Of a DNA stretch of 13,076 nucleotides, positions 6,754-12,739 are shown in pieces (within the stretch, counting starts at the first letter, position 1; every line of letters starts with the position of its first letter). The DNA is from VRUE01 sp036525295 (GTDB lineage: Bacteria > Actinomycetota > Thermoleophilia > Solirubrobacterales > 70-9). The stretch is from positions 1 to 13,076 of the forward strand of contig DATDAQ010000060.1 in assembly GCA_036525295.1 (NCBI GenBank), in the 5' to 3' direction. The notes under the pieces are model-generated. The model was not told where the DNA came from, made no database searches, and saw only the letters and a list, made by a program, of their open reading frames with translations. A program made the position numbers and the translations under genes.

Positions 6754-6754
6754 G

Positions 6755-7006
6755 TCAGTCGAGCACTTTCGGTGCGAGTTCCGCCATCTGCTCCCGGACC
6801 AACCGCATCTCGGTTCGATCTGCCTGATCAGCCGCCAGTCGCTCGACCTCTTCAGCGATGGAAGATCGTGATCGACGCCTTGCTGCCGCCTCTTGAAGCG
6901 CAGTGCGGACAGCCTCTGAGTCACTACTCGCGTCGCCCCGCACGACTCTCAACGCGGCAGCGGAACTGTCGTCCAAGCGAACGTGAAGAGACCGGCTCAC
7001 AATCAT
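6755..7006 (-). CDS. mazE: ribbon-helix-helix antitoxin, MazE-like
   Basis: An 83-aa protein expected to bind DNA through an N-terminal ribbon-helix-helix (RSLHVRLDDSSAAALRVV, then SDSEAVRTALQEAAARR; about 5-45) and to neutralise the adjacent toxin with its charged C-terminal tail (SIAEEVERLAADQADRTEMRLVREQMAEL). It is followed after 1 nt by the toxin gene, the standard antitoxin-first order. An 8-bp inverted repeat lies directly upstream and overlaps the -10 box, consistent with autorepression. Start: ATG at 7006. However, the -10 box TACACT ends only 1 nt before that ATG, so a leaderless mRNA would begin near codon 3, which is a GTG (7000). The protein may therefore be two residues shorter. 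Confidence 0.82.
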   Translation of the reverse strand: MIVSRSLHVRLDDSSAAALRVVRGDASSDSEAVRTALQEAAARRRSRSSIAEEVERLAADQADRTEMRLVREQMAELAPKVLD

Positions 7007-7009
7007 TAG

Positions 7010-7030
7010 TGTAGCACAGATCGTGCTACA
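7010..7030. promoter_or_regulatory. inverted-repeat operator of the mazEF pair
   Basis: TGTAGCAC (7010-7017), 5 nt, GTGCTACA (7023-7030): a perfect 8-bp inverted repeat 3 nt from the antitoxin ATG. The minus-strand -10 box TACACT (7013-7008) overlaps one arm. Such a layout fits autorepression by a ribbon-helix-helix antitoxin. The repeat ends 4 nt from the tRNA gene. Confidence 0.6.
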
Positions 7031-7034
7031 AACA

Positions 7035-7108
7035 TCGGGGCGCCCGGATTTGAACCGGGGACCTCACCGACCCGAACGGTGCGCGCTACCAGGCTGCGCC
7101 ACGCCCCG
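7035..7108 (-). tRNA. tRNA-Pro (anticodon CGG)
   Basis: A 74-nt gene that folds fully by eye on the minus strand. Acceptor stem CGGGGCG/CGCCCCG; D arm GCGC-AGCCTGGTA-GCGC; anticodon stem CACCG/CGGTG with loop TTCGGGT, which puts CGG at positions 34-36 and reads proline CCG codons; 5-nt variable loop AGGTC; T arm CCCGG-TTCAAAT-CCGGG; discriminator A. The 5' C1 is typical of bacterial proline tRNAs. The CCA end is not encoded. A GATAAT box (7123-7118) lies 9 nt before its 5' end. The accessory patch (AbiJ-like gene and mazEF) lies on its 3' side. Confidence 0.96.
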
Positions 7109-7117
7109 AGAGCGGCG

Positions 7118-7123
7118 ATTATC
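7118..7123 (-). promoter_or_regulatory. -10 box (GATAAT) of tRNA-Pro
   Basis: GATAAT on the minus strand, in the context GGGATAATCG, ends 9 nt before the first base of the tRNA. The same hexamer recurs upstream of the DsbA-family and patatin genes in this window. No clear -35 is visible at 16-18 nt. Confidence 0.5.
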
Positions 7124-7140
7124 CCAGACGGGGGACGGCG

Positions 7141-7890
7141 CTAGCGGACCGCCTCGATCGCGGCTTCGATCTGGGTGCGCGTCGGGCCGTCCTGGAGGGT
7201 GCGGGTGCCGGCGGGGCCGCTGACGATCGCGGCCTGGCGGGTGCGGATGCCGAGGTCGGTGCCGAGCTGGTTGTAGCCCTCGAGCCGCTGCGCGGCGGAG
7301 CTGCCGGTCTCACGTTCGCGGTCGAGCACCGGCTTCCACTCGGCCACGTCGAGTTCGCCGACCGATGCGGCAAGGGAGGCCATGAACTCGTCGTCGATTC
7401 CGAAGCGCTCGGCTTCGTCCTGATTGCGGAAGAAGAGGTAGGTGTACTGCCAGCCGTAGCCCAGCTCGGCCGCCGCCTCGGCTCCAAAGAAACCGAGCTG
7501 AACCGGGTTCTGCGCGACCGAGTAATGGCGCATCAGCAACTTGACCTCGCCCGGCCGGACGTAGCGTTCGACCAGGCCGGGAATCGTCCCCAGGAAGTCC
7601 TCGCGGCAGCTGGAGCACTGGAGGTCGTTGAAGACCTGGATCGAGACCGGCGCGTCGGCGGAGCCGAGCCGGTCCCCTTCCTGCGGGATCCCGCCGAAGG
7701 TCCCCTGGGCGTCGGCGATGCCGTCCACATGGATCACATCCGGGCCCGCCTCCCGGGTGGAGATGTCGACCAGGGCATACCCCACCGCCAGCAGGGTCAG
7801 GCTGAGCGCGAGGATCACCCAGATCCGGCCCCGGCGAGGCATCGGAACAGACGCCGGAGTTGCGTCGCGGTTCTCGGCGGCGGCCGGCAT
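7141..7890 (-). CDS. membrane-anchored DsbA-family thioredoxin-fold protein
   Basis: A 249-aa protein expected to face outward and handle disulfide exchange. It has a Pro/Arg-rich N-terminus, one membrane helix (about 22-43, RIWVILALSLTLLAVGYALV) and a thioredoxin-fold domain with the insertion typical of DsbA relatives (about 80-249). VSIQVFNDLQCSSCREDF places the active site CSSC at 92-95. The loop that normally holds the cis-proline (GTP before the last strands) reads IRTRQAAIVSG here, so the proline appears to be missing. A GTG at 7950 would give 20 more residues, but ATG 7890 is preferred because a GATAAT -10 box ends 6 nt before it, the leaderless arrangement seen elsewhere in the window. 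It is followed after 32 nt by the co-directional tRNA-Pro. Confidence 0.85.
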   Translation of the reverse strand: MPAAAENRDATPASVPMPRRGRIWVILALSLTLLAVGYALVDISTREAGPDVIHVDGIADAQGTFGGIPQEGDRLGSADAPVSIQVFNDLQCSSCREDFLGTIPGLVERYVRPGEVKLLMRHYSVAQNPVQLGFFGAEAAAELGYGWQYTYLFFRNQDEAERFGIDDEFMASLAASVGELDVAEWKPVLDRERETGSSAAQRLEGYNQLGTDLGIRTRQAAIVSGPAGTRTLQDGPTRTQIEAAIEAVR

Positions 7891-7896
7891 ATGGCC

Positions 7897-7902
7897 ATTA
7901 TC
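7897..7902 (-). promoter_or_regulatory. -10 box (GATAAT) of the DsbA-family gene
   Basis: GATAAT on the minus strand ends 6 nt before ATG 7890, placing the transcript start at or next to that codon. It favours this start over the GTG at 7950. No -35 is evident. Confidence 0.45.
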
Positions 7903-7934
7903 GCGCCTGGGACTCGCCGCCGGCCCAAGGGCAT

Positions 7935-7962
7935 TTGACACCGTCGGCACGAGGGGTAAATT
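7935..7962 (+). promoter_or_regulatory. vegetative-type promoter of the small helix-turn-helix gene
   Basis: A perfect TTGACA (7935-7940), 16 nt, then TAAATT (7957-7962, 4 of 6 to TATAAT). The start of transcription would fall near 7969, giving a leader of about 30 nt that contains a GGGAGG Shine-Dalgarno site. The bases GGGTAA at 7955-7960 also resemble a SigB-type -10, but the matching -35 would be ATTT rather than GTTT. Confidence 0.55.
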
Positions 7963-7988
7963 CTCAGCTACCTGGTTCTCAACGACAT

Positions 7989-7994
7989 GGGAGG
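7989..7994 (+). promoter_or_regulatory. Shine-Dalgarno site that fixes the start at GTG 8001
   Basis: GGGAGG with 6 nt to the GTG. It marks the true start of the 61-aa gene inside a longer open frame. Confidence 0.75.
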
Positions 7995-8000
7995 TCTGCC

Positions 8001-8186
8001 GTGGCCAATCACCTCACCCCGTCCGAGCTTGCCGAGGAGCTTCACATGAAGCGTCAGGAGGTAATCGGCAGGTGCATGCAGCTGGGGGTCCCCATCTTCC
8101 ACGGCCGCATCGACAAGACTCTCTTCCAGAGCTCGCTGCGTCACCTGGACGCCACCAGCGCTCAGCGGGGGGCTCGCGCCACGTAG
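8001..8186 (+). CDS. 61-aa IF2_N-like helix-turn-helix protein
   Basis: Starts at GTG behind a GGGAGG site. The sequence LTPSELAEELHMKRQEVIGR, CMQLGVPIFHG is a compact helix-turn-helix of the kind found in the N-terminal IF2_N domain of translation initiation factor 2 (pattern: ELAKELG, then EVIKKLMELGI). It is far too short to be an initiation factor. No membrane segment or signal is present; the tail ATSAQRGARAT is polar. A role in binding DNA or RNA is possible but not shown. It ends 23 nt before the acyl-CoA ligase start in the same direction, yet that gene appears to have its own -10 box. An open frame extends upstream to 7860, but that part covers the divergent gene and the promoter and is not coding. 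Confidence 0.75.
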   Translation: MANHLTPSELAEELHMKRQEVIGRCMQLGVPIFHGRIDKTLFQSSLRHLDATSAQRGARAT

Positions 8187-8194
8187 TGCTCAAC

Positions 8195-8200
8195 TAGACT
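8195..8200 (+). promoter_or_regulatory. -10 box (TAGACT) of the acyl-CoA ligase gene
   Basis: TAGACT fits TANNNT and ends 9 nt before the ATG at 8210. That ATG has no Shine-Dalgarno site, only a run of C. A leaderless or nearly leaderless mRNA is the simplest reading. No -35 is visible. Confidence 0.4.
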
Positions 8201-8203
8201 TCC

Positions 8204-8220
8204 CCCCGCATGGAGCGGGG
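8204..8220 (+). other. hairpin with the start codon in its loop
   Basis: CCCCGC (8204-8209) pairs perfectly with GCGGGG (8215-8220); the 5-nt loop ATGGA carries the start codon of the acyl-CoA ligase gene. If the mRNA starts upstream of 8204 the hairpin could block or present the start codon; if it starts at 8207-8210 the hairpin cannot form in full. Confidence 0.4.
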
Positions 8221-9991
8221 AACCAAATCGGCCACGCTTGCGGATCTGCTGCCGCTTTCCGCAAGGCTCTACGGCAGCACTCCGGCGGTCTGCTTCAAGC
8301 AGGACGGCGAGTGGGTCAAGCGCAGCTTCGACGACGTCCAGGAGACGGTCCGCTCGCTCTCGCTCGGCCTGATCGACCTCGGCGTCGCCAAGGGCGACAA
8401 GGTCTCGATCCTGGCCAACACCCGTCCCGAGTGGACCTACGTCGACTTCGCCGCGCTCTCCGCGGGCGCCGTCGTCGTCCCGATCTACCAGACCAACTCG
8501 CCGGAGGAGTGCCAGTACGTGCTGGAGAACTCCGACGCGAAGGTCGTCGTGGTCGAGGACGAGGAGCAGATGGAGAAGATCCGCGCGGTCCGCGATCGCC
8601 TGCCGCTGCTCGAGCACGTCGTGCGCATGACCGGCTCCGGCGACGACGCGATCTCGCTCGAGGACCTGGCCGCCCGCGGCTCGTCTCGCGAGGCCACCGA
8701 GTGGGAGGCGCGCTGGCAGTCGGTCACGCCGGAGGACGTCTGCACCTTCATCTACACGTCGGGCACGACCGGCCCCCCCAAGGGCTGCATCATCAGCCAC
8801 GGCAATTACCGCGCGATGCTGGACATGGTCCAGGAGAACAGCGTCATCGAGGGCGAAGACGTCACCTACCTCTACCTCCCCCTCGCCCACTCCTTCGCCC
8901 TGCTGATCCAGCTCGGCAGCTTCGACCTCGGCGCGACGCTCGCCTACTGGGAGCGCGACCCGCTGAAGATCCTGCCCAACCTGGCCGAGCTGAAGCCGAC
9001 CTACTTCCCCTCGGTGCCGAGGATCTTCGAGAAGATCTACACGGCGGCGACCAGCGGCATCGAGAAAGAGGGCGGCCTCAAAAAGGCGATCTTCAACTGG
9101 GCGATCGCGACCGGCAAGAAGGTGCGCGCGCTCGAGCGCGACGGCCGCGAGCCCGGCTTCCTGCTGCGCAAGCAGTACGAGTTCGCCGACGACAAGGTCC
9201 TCTCCAAGATCCGCGGCCTCTTCGGCGGCAACCTGCGACTCGCCGTCTCCGGCGCGGCTCCGATCAACCCCGAGATCCTCCGCTTCTTCGACGCCGCCGG
9301 AGTGCTCGTGCTGGAGGGCTGGGGGATGACCGAGACCTCCACCGCGGCGACGATCTCCACGCCCGAGGACTTCAAGATCGGCACGATCGGCAAACCGTTC
9401 CCCGGCTGCGAGGTGAGGATCGCCGAGGACGGCGAGATCCTGGTCAAGGGCCCCAACGTCTTCCAGGGCTACTACAAGAACGAGGAGGCGACTCGCGAGA
9501 CGATCGTCGACGGCTGGCTGCACACCGGCGACATCGGCGAGGTCGACGACGAGGGCTTCATCACGATCACCGGCCGCAAGAAGGACATCATCATCACCGC
9601 CGGCGGCAAGAACATCACCCCGGCCAATCTCGAGAACGAGATCAAGCAGCACCCGCTGGTCTCCCAGTGCGTCGTCGTCGGCGACCGCAAGCCCTACCTC
9701 GTCGCCCTGGTCACCCTCGACCCCGAAGAAGCGGTCGCCTATGCCTCCGAGCACGGCATGTCCGAGAACCCCGAGCAGCTGGCGGCCGACGCCGACGTGC
9801 GCCAGGCGATCGAAGACCACGTTGCGAAGATCAACGAGCGCTTCGCCCGAGTCGAGCAGGTGAAGAAGATCGCGATCCTGCCCAGGGACCTCTCTCAGGA
9901 AGGCGGCGAGCTGACGCCAACGCTGAAGGTCAAGCGAGCGGTCGTCGCCGCCAAGCACGAGCGCGAGATCGAGCAGCTCTACGCGAGCTGA
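8210..9991 (+). CDS. long-chain fatty acid-CoA ligase, FadD15-type
   Basis: Activates long-chain fatty acids to acyl-CoA using ATP, through an acyl-adenylate. The 593-aa length and motifs are those of the AMP-binding superfamily: the P-loop YTSGTTGPPKG (182-192), GWGMTETS (370-377), the hinge region DGWLHTGDIGEVDDEGFITITGRKKDII (434-461) and the C-terminal catalytic lysine K573 in TPTLKVKR. YLPLAHSFALLIQL (221-235) is the segment seen in long-chain forms. No signal peptide; a peripheral membrane location is usual for the family. The start is leaderless in style (TAGACT 9 nt upstream), with the ATG in a hairpin loop. It is convergent with the patatin gene, with 10 bp between the two stops. Precise chain length is not readable. 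Confidence 0.94.
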   Translation: MERGTKSATLADLLPLSARLYGSTPAVCFKQDGEWVKRSFDDVQETVRSLSLGLIDLGVAKGDKVSILANTRPEWTYVDFAALSAGAVVVPIYQTNSPEECQYVLENSDAKVVVVEDEEQMEKIRAVRDRLPLLEHVVRMTGSGDDAISLEDLAARGSSREATEWEARWQSVTPEDVCTFIYTSGTTGPPKGCIISHGNYRAMLDMVQENSVIEGEDVTYLYLPLAHSFALLIQLGSFDLGATLAYWERDPLKILPNLAELKPTYFPSVPRIFEKIYTAATSGIEKEGGLKKAIFNWAIATGKKVRALERDGREPGFLLRKQYEFADDKVLSKIRGLFGGNLRLAVSGAAPINPEILRFFDAAGVLVLEGWGMTETSTAATISTPEDFKIGTIGKPFPGCEVRIAEDGEILVKGPNVFQGYYKNEEATRETIVDGWLHTGDIGEVDDEGFITITGRKKDIIITAGGKNITPANLENEIKQHPLVSQCVVVGDRKPYLVALVTLDPEEAVAYASEHGMSENPEQLAADADVRQAIEDHVAKINERFARVEQVKKIAILPRDLSQEGGELTPTLKVKRAVVAAKHEREIEQLYAS

Positions 9992-10002
9992 AGCGCAGCT
10001 TC
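9990..10002. terminator. small hairpin between convergent stop codons
   Basis: GAAGC (9990-9994) pairs with GCTTC (9998-10002) around GCA; an alternative pairing AGCTG/CAGCT (9986-9990 with 9996-10000) is also possible. It overlaps both stop codons. The stem is short and there is no T-tract, so it is only a weak terminator candidate. Confidence 0.25.
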
Positions 10003-11249
10003 TACGACGCCTCGCCAGACTGGCGCAGAAGCGCCGAGGTGGTCTGCTCGAGGACGCGGCGCCAGGCGGACAGCTGCTCGGGCTCCTCTTCTGAGGCCCG
10101 CTCGACGACCCGGCGGACGCGGCGCTCGGAGATCTCCAGGCCATGGCGCTCGGCGATCTCCCTGTAGCGGTCGTAGTCCTTGGCCAGCGTCGCGGTCACC
10201 GATTCGAAGCCGTGGCGGGCGATCTTCAGTCGCCGCGAGTAGTCCATGATCGGCGTGCCGAACATCAGCTCGTCGTTGGGCTCGGGCTCGACCAGGATGA
10301 TGTCGACGCCCGGGTAGCGCTCCTGCCACATCTCGACCGCCTGGTGCAGGCGGGCGTGGGCGATCAAGCGGAAGGTCTGGTTGGCGATCGCGGGCAGGCC
10401 CATGTCGGAGACCCGCCGCACGCGCGTTCCGAATACGGTCGGGATCGTCTTCTCGAAGTCGTTGACGAAGGGGACGAGCGGGTTCACGACGACGATGAAC
10501 TTGGCCCCCTTTTCAACCGCGATGTCGACGTTCGTGGTCGAACGGATGCCTCCGTCGACCATCTGGCGGCCCTTCAGGTCGACGGGCTTGTAGACGATCG
10601 GCAGTGCGGTCGAGCACTGGATCGCCTTGGAGATCGGCACGTCGTTCCAGCCCTCCTCGCCGAAGACGATGCGCTCGCAGGTGTCGAGGTCCGTGGCCGT
10701 CAGGTAGAGCTCTTTGTCGAGTAGACGGAAGTCGTCGAGCCGGCCGTCTTCGGTGAGCGCGCCTTCGACGTAGTCCGCGACGCCCCCGTTGGAATAGAAG
10801 CCGGTCGGCAGTGCCTCCGCAAGACCGACGCCGACGTCGATCGCCGAGAAATCGCCCATCCGCACCAGGCTGCGCATCAGCTCCAGCGTGCGCAGCGGCA
10901 GCATCGCGGCCTTCTGAGCGAAACCGAGATAGTTGGGCTTCAGAACCTTGTCGAGGTTGAGGTCCTCGAGCTCGGAGGGGATGCGCCGGTTGATCACCTG
11001 CATCATCTCGTCCGGGGTGACGCCGTTTGCGAGCATTCCCGCCACGAACGATCCGGCGCTGGTGCCGACGTAGACGTCGAAGTTGTTGATCGTGCTGTTG
11101 ACCGCGAGCAGGTCGAGGGCCCGCAGGGCGCCGATCTCGTAGACGCCCCCGGTGAAGCCACCGCCGCCGAGGACCAGGGCCGTCTTCGATGGGCGTTTGC
11201 GGGAGCGGCGCCGTCGCGGCTGCGACTCTATGTCCACAACTTTGCCCAT
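10002..11249 (-). CDS. patatin-like phospholipase
   Basis: Expected to hydrolyse acyl esters of phospholipids or other lipids by a Ser-Asp dyad. The 415-aa protein has a basic N-terminus (RRRRSRKRPSK, 12-22), the oxyanion loop LVLGGGGFTGGVYEIGALRAL (25-45 region), the nucleophile elbow GTSAG with Ser64 (62-66) and the dyad Asp232 in VDGG (231-234). The region after about 290 holds helical, charged sequence without a motif I know. No signal peptide is seen, so action at the inner membrane surface is likely. Two in-frame ATGs exist, 11255 and 11249. The second is chosen because the GATAAT -10 box (11263-11258) ends 8 nt before it but only 2 nt before the first. Convergent with the acyl-CoA ligase and divergent from the carboxypeptidase; released fatty acids could feed the ligase (inference). 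Confidence 0.9.
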   Translation of the reverse strand: MGKVVDIESQPRRRRSRKRPSKTALVLGGGGFTGGVYEIGALRALDLLAVNSTINNFDVYVGTSAGSFVAGMLANGVTPDEMMQVINRRIPSELEDLNLDKVLKPNYLGFAQKAAMLPLRTLELMRSLVRMGDFSAIDVGVGLAEALPTGFYSNGGVADYVEGALTEDGRLDDFRLLDKELYLTATDLDTCERIVFGEEGWNDVPISKAIQCSTALPIVYKPVDLKGRQMVDGGIRSTTNVDIAVEKGAKFIVVVNPLVPFVNDFEKTIPTVFGTRVRRVSDMGLPAIANQTFRLIAHARLHQAVEMWQERYPGVDIILVEPEPNDELMFGTPIMDYSRRLKIARHGFESVTATLAKDYDRYREIAERHGLEISERRVRRVVERASEEEPEQLSAWRRVLEQTTSALLRQSGEAS

Positions 11250-11256
11250 AAACATG

Positions 11257-11263
11257 CATTATC
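11257..11263. promoter_or_regulatory. overlapping divergent -10 boxes
   Basis: GATAAT on the minus strand (11263-11258) and CATTAT on the plus strand (11257-11262) share five bases. Each ends 8 nt before a start codon: ATG 11249 (patatin) and GTG 11271 (carboxypeptidase). Neither gene has a Shine-Dalgarno site. Two leaderless transcripts running apart from one AT-rich core would exclude each other's polymerase. Confidence 0.45.
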
Positions 11264-11270
11264 CCACTCA

Positions 11271-12524
11271 GTGAGGCGAACCCCGGCATTTCTCGCCGCG
11301 ATTTGCGGTCTCCTCGCCGTCTTTCTCGTTGCGGCAGCCGCGCAGGCGGGGGGTGCGGAGCTGCGCTGCTCGGCCCTGCAGGCCCGGCTCGTGCGCGGCG
11401 GGGGCGCCGCCAGCGGCCTCTTCGTCATCGACGGCGAAACGGGCCGGCCCCTGTGCGCCCGTGCGGCCAAGCGCCAGCGGCCACTCGCCTCCAACATGAA
11501 GCTGTTCACCACCGCGACCGCACTCGGCCGCTTCGGCGCGCAGGCCCGCCTCTCCACCAGGGTCTTCGGCGAAGGGGAGATCGATGCGAACGGGGTGCTG
11601 CACGGGAGTCTCTACCTGAAGGGCGGCGGTGACCCGGCGCTGGGCACACCGGGGTTCTACGGCCGGTTCCTCGGCGGGCTGGGCACCAACCTCTTCTCGC
11701 TCCAGCGACAGCTGCGCCAGGCCGGTCTGCGCGCCGTCACCGGCCGCCTCTACGCGGACGACACCGTCTTTGACCGCCTCCGTGGCGTCGCGGACTCCGG
11801 CTACTCCACCAGCTCCTACATCGGCCCCCTCTCCGGGCTTTCGCTCAACTCCGGCTACAGCAGCTCCAGCGGCGCCAGCTTCGCCTCCGACCCGGCCAAG
11901 GCGGCGGCCCGAAAGCTTGCCCGGGCGCTGCGCGGAGCCGGCGTTCGCGTCCCGACCGCGGTCGCCCTGAGAGCCGCGCCGGACAGCGCCGAGACCCTGG
12001 CGGTCGTCCGCTCGCCGAGCATCGAGCTGCTGGCCGAGGCCACGAACGTGCCCTCGAACAACTTCTTCGCCGAGATGCTGATGAAGGGGATCGGCGCCCG
12101 CTTCGGCGGAGCGGGCAGCACCGCCGGCGGGGCCGCTGTCGTCGAGAGCTTCGCCCGCGCTCGCGGCGCCGCCCTACACGCCGTCGACGGCTCGGGGCTC
12201 ACCCGCTCCAACTCCGCCTCGCCCGCCGCCATTGTCGGCTTCCTGCGCGCGGTGCACGAGGAGGAGATCGGCGACGACTTCGTCCAGTCCCTCGCCCTCA
12301 CCGGCCATGAGGGCACCGTCGCCGACCGAATGCACGGCACCGCCGCATTCGGCCGCTGCCGCACCAAGACCGGCACCCTGACCGGGGTCAGCAACCTCTC
12401 CGGCTACTGCTTCAACCGCAGCGGCAACCTGGCGATCTTCTCGATCCTGATGGCCGACGTCTACGACCTCAGCCTTGCCCACCGCGAACAGGACCAGATC
12501 GCCGCCGAAATCGCTTCTTACTGA
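11271..12524 (+). CDS. dacB: D-alanyl-D-alanine carboxypeptidase/endopeptidase, PBP4 (S13) family
   Basis: Trims or cuts peptide side chains of peptidoglycan outside the membrane. The 417-aa protein begins at GTG with a signal peptide (MRRTPAFLAAICGLLAVFLVAAAAQAGG as two halves: basic 1-4, hydrophobic 6-26). All three penicillin-binding motifs are present: SNMK with Ser74 and Lys77, SNN at 262-264, and KTG at 366-368. The family stretch LYLKGGGDPAL (114-124) and DGSGLTRSN (306-314) are also clear. The region between the first and second motifs is shorter than in E. coli PBP4, as in many actinobacterial forms. Cys33, Cys62, Cys363 and Cys380 could form disulfides. The start has no Shine-Dalgarno site and follows CATTAT by 8 nt. 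The last 7 nt overlap the convergent small membrane protein gene. Confidence 0.92.
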   Translation: MRRTPAFLAAICGLLAVFLVAAAAQAGGAELRCSALQARLVRGGGAASGLFVIDGETGRPLCARAAKRQRPLASNMKLFTTATALGRFGAQARLSTRVFGEGEIDANGVLHGSLYLKGGGDPALGTPGFYGRFLGGLGTNLFSLQRQLRQAGLRAVTGRLYADDTVFDRLRGVADSGYSTSSYIGPLSGLSLNSGYSSSSGASFASDPAKAAARKLARALRGAGVRVPTAVALRAAPDSAETLAVVRSPSIELLAEATNVPSNNFFAEMLMKGIGARFGGAGSTAGGAAVVESFARARGAALHAVDGSGLTRSNSASPAAIVGFLRAVHEEEIGDDFVQSLALTGHEGTVADRMHGTAAFGRCRTKTGTLTGVSNLSGYCFNRSGNLAIFSILMADVYDLSLAHREQDQIAAEIASY

Positions 12525-12712
12525 GCCCGTTTGTCGTTCCGGCGCTGGGCCCGAGTATCGAGCCCTAGCCCGACTGCCAAGCCGATGATCATCCCGACCA
12601 GCGCCACTGCCTGCATCGCGGCTTCGCTTGAGTCCTTGAAGGCGATCACCCCACCAATGACGATCGTGATGGAAATCGCCAAGCCGATGTTCATATAGCG
12701 CATGCTCCCCAT
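12518..12712 (-). CDS. small two-helix membrane protein, unknown function
   Basis: A 64-aa protein that I do not recognise. It shows two membrane helices (about 7-25, MNIGLAISITIVIGGVIAF, and about 33-53, AMQAVALVGMIIGLAVGLGL) with a short KDSSE loop between them and a basic tail (DTRAQRRNDKRAQ), which would place the C-terminus in the cytoplasm. ATG 12712 is preferred because GGAG lies 6 nt upstream; a GTG at 12724 would add four residues. The stop overlaps the carboxypeptidase stop by 7 nt in convergent orientation. It follows another small membrane protein gene by 27 nt, so the two probably form one transcript. Confidence 0.55.
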   Translation of the reverse strand: MGSMRYMNIGLAISITIVIGGVIAFKDSSEAAMQAVALVGMIIGLAVGLGLDTRAQRRNDKRAQ

Positions 12713-12739
12713 CTCAGTCTCCACGTCGCAGACAACTCA

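Noticed and set aside
5449..7034. att direct repeats of the tRNA-Pro 3' end flanking the accessory patch
   Set aside because: I looked for a second copy of the T-arm/acceptor end (CGGGGCGCCCGG) around 5449-5520 and at the right end of the window and found none; no integrase is present either.
7953..7962. SigB-type promoter for the 61-aa gene (GGGTAA)
   Set aside because: The -35 at the right distance is ATTT, not GTTT, while a perfect TTGACA with TAAATT at 16 nt explains the region better.
8162..10144. 660-codon minus-strand open frame opposite the acyl-CoA ligase
   Set aside because: The plus strand encodes a complete ligase with all motifs. The antisense frame is low-complexity (Leu/Asp/Val/Arg) with no recognisable domain and also covers the small helix-turn-helix gene end and the patatin gene end.
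8311..10167. 618-codon plus-strand open frame inside the ligase gene
   Set aside because: It is the +1 shifted reading of the ligase, rich in Arg/Pro/Gly repeats, and has no domain.
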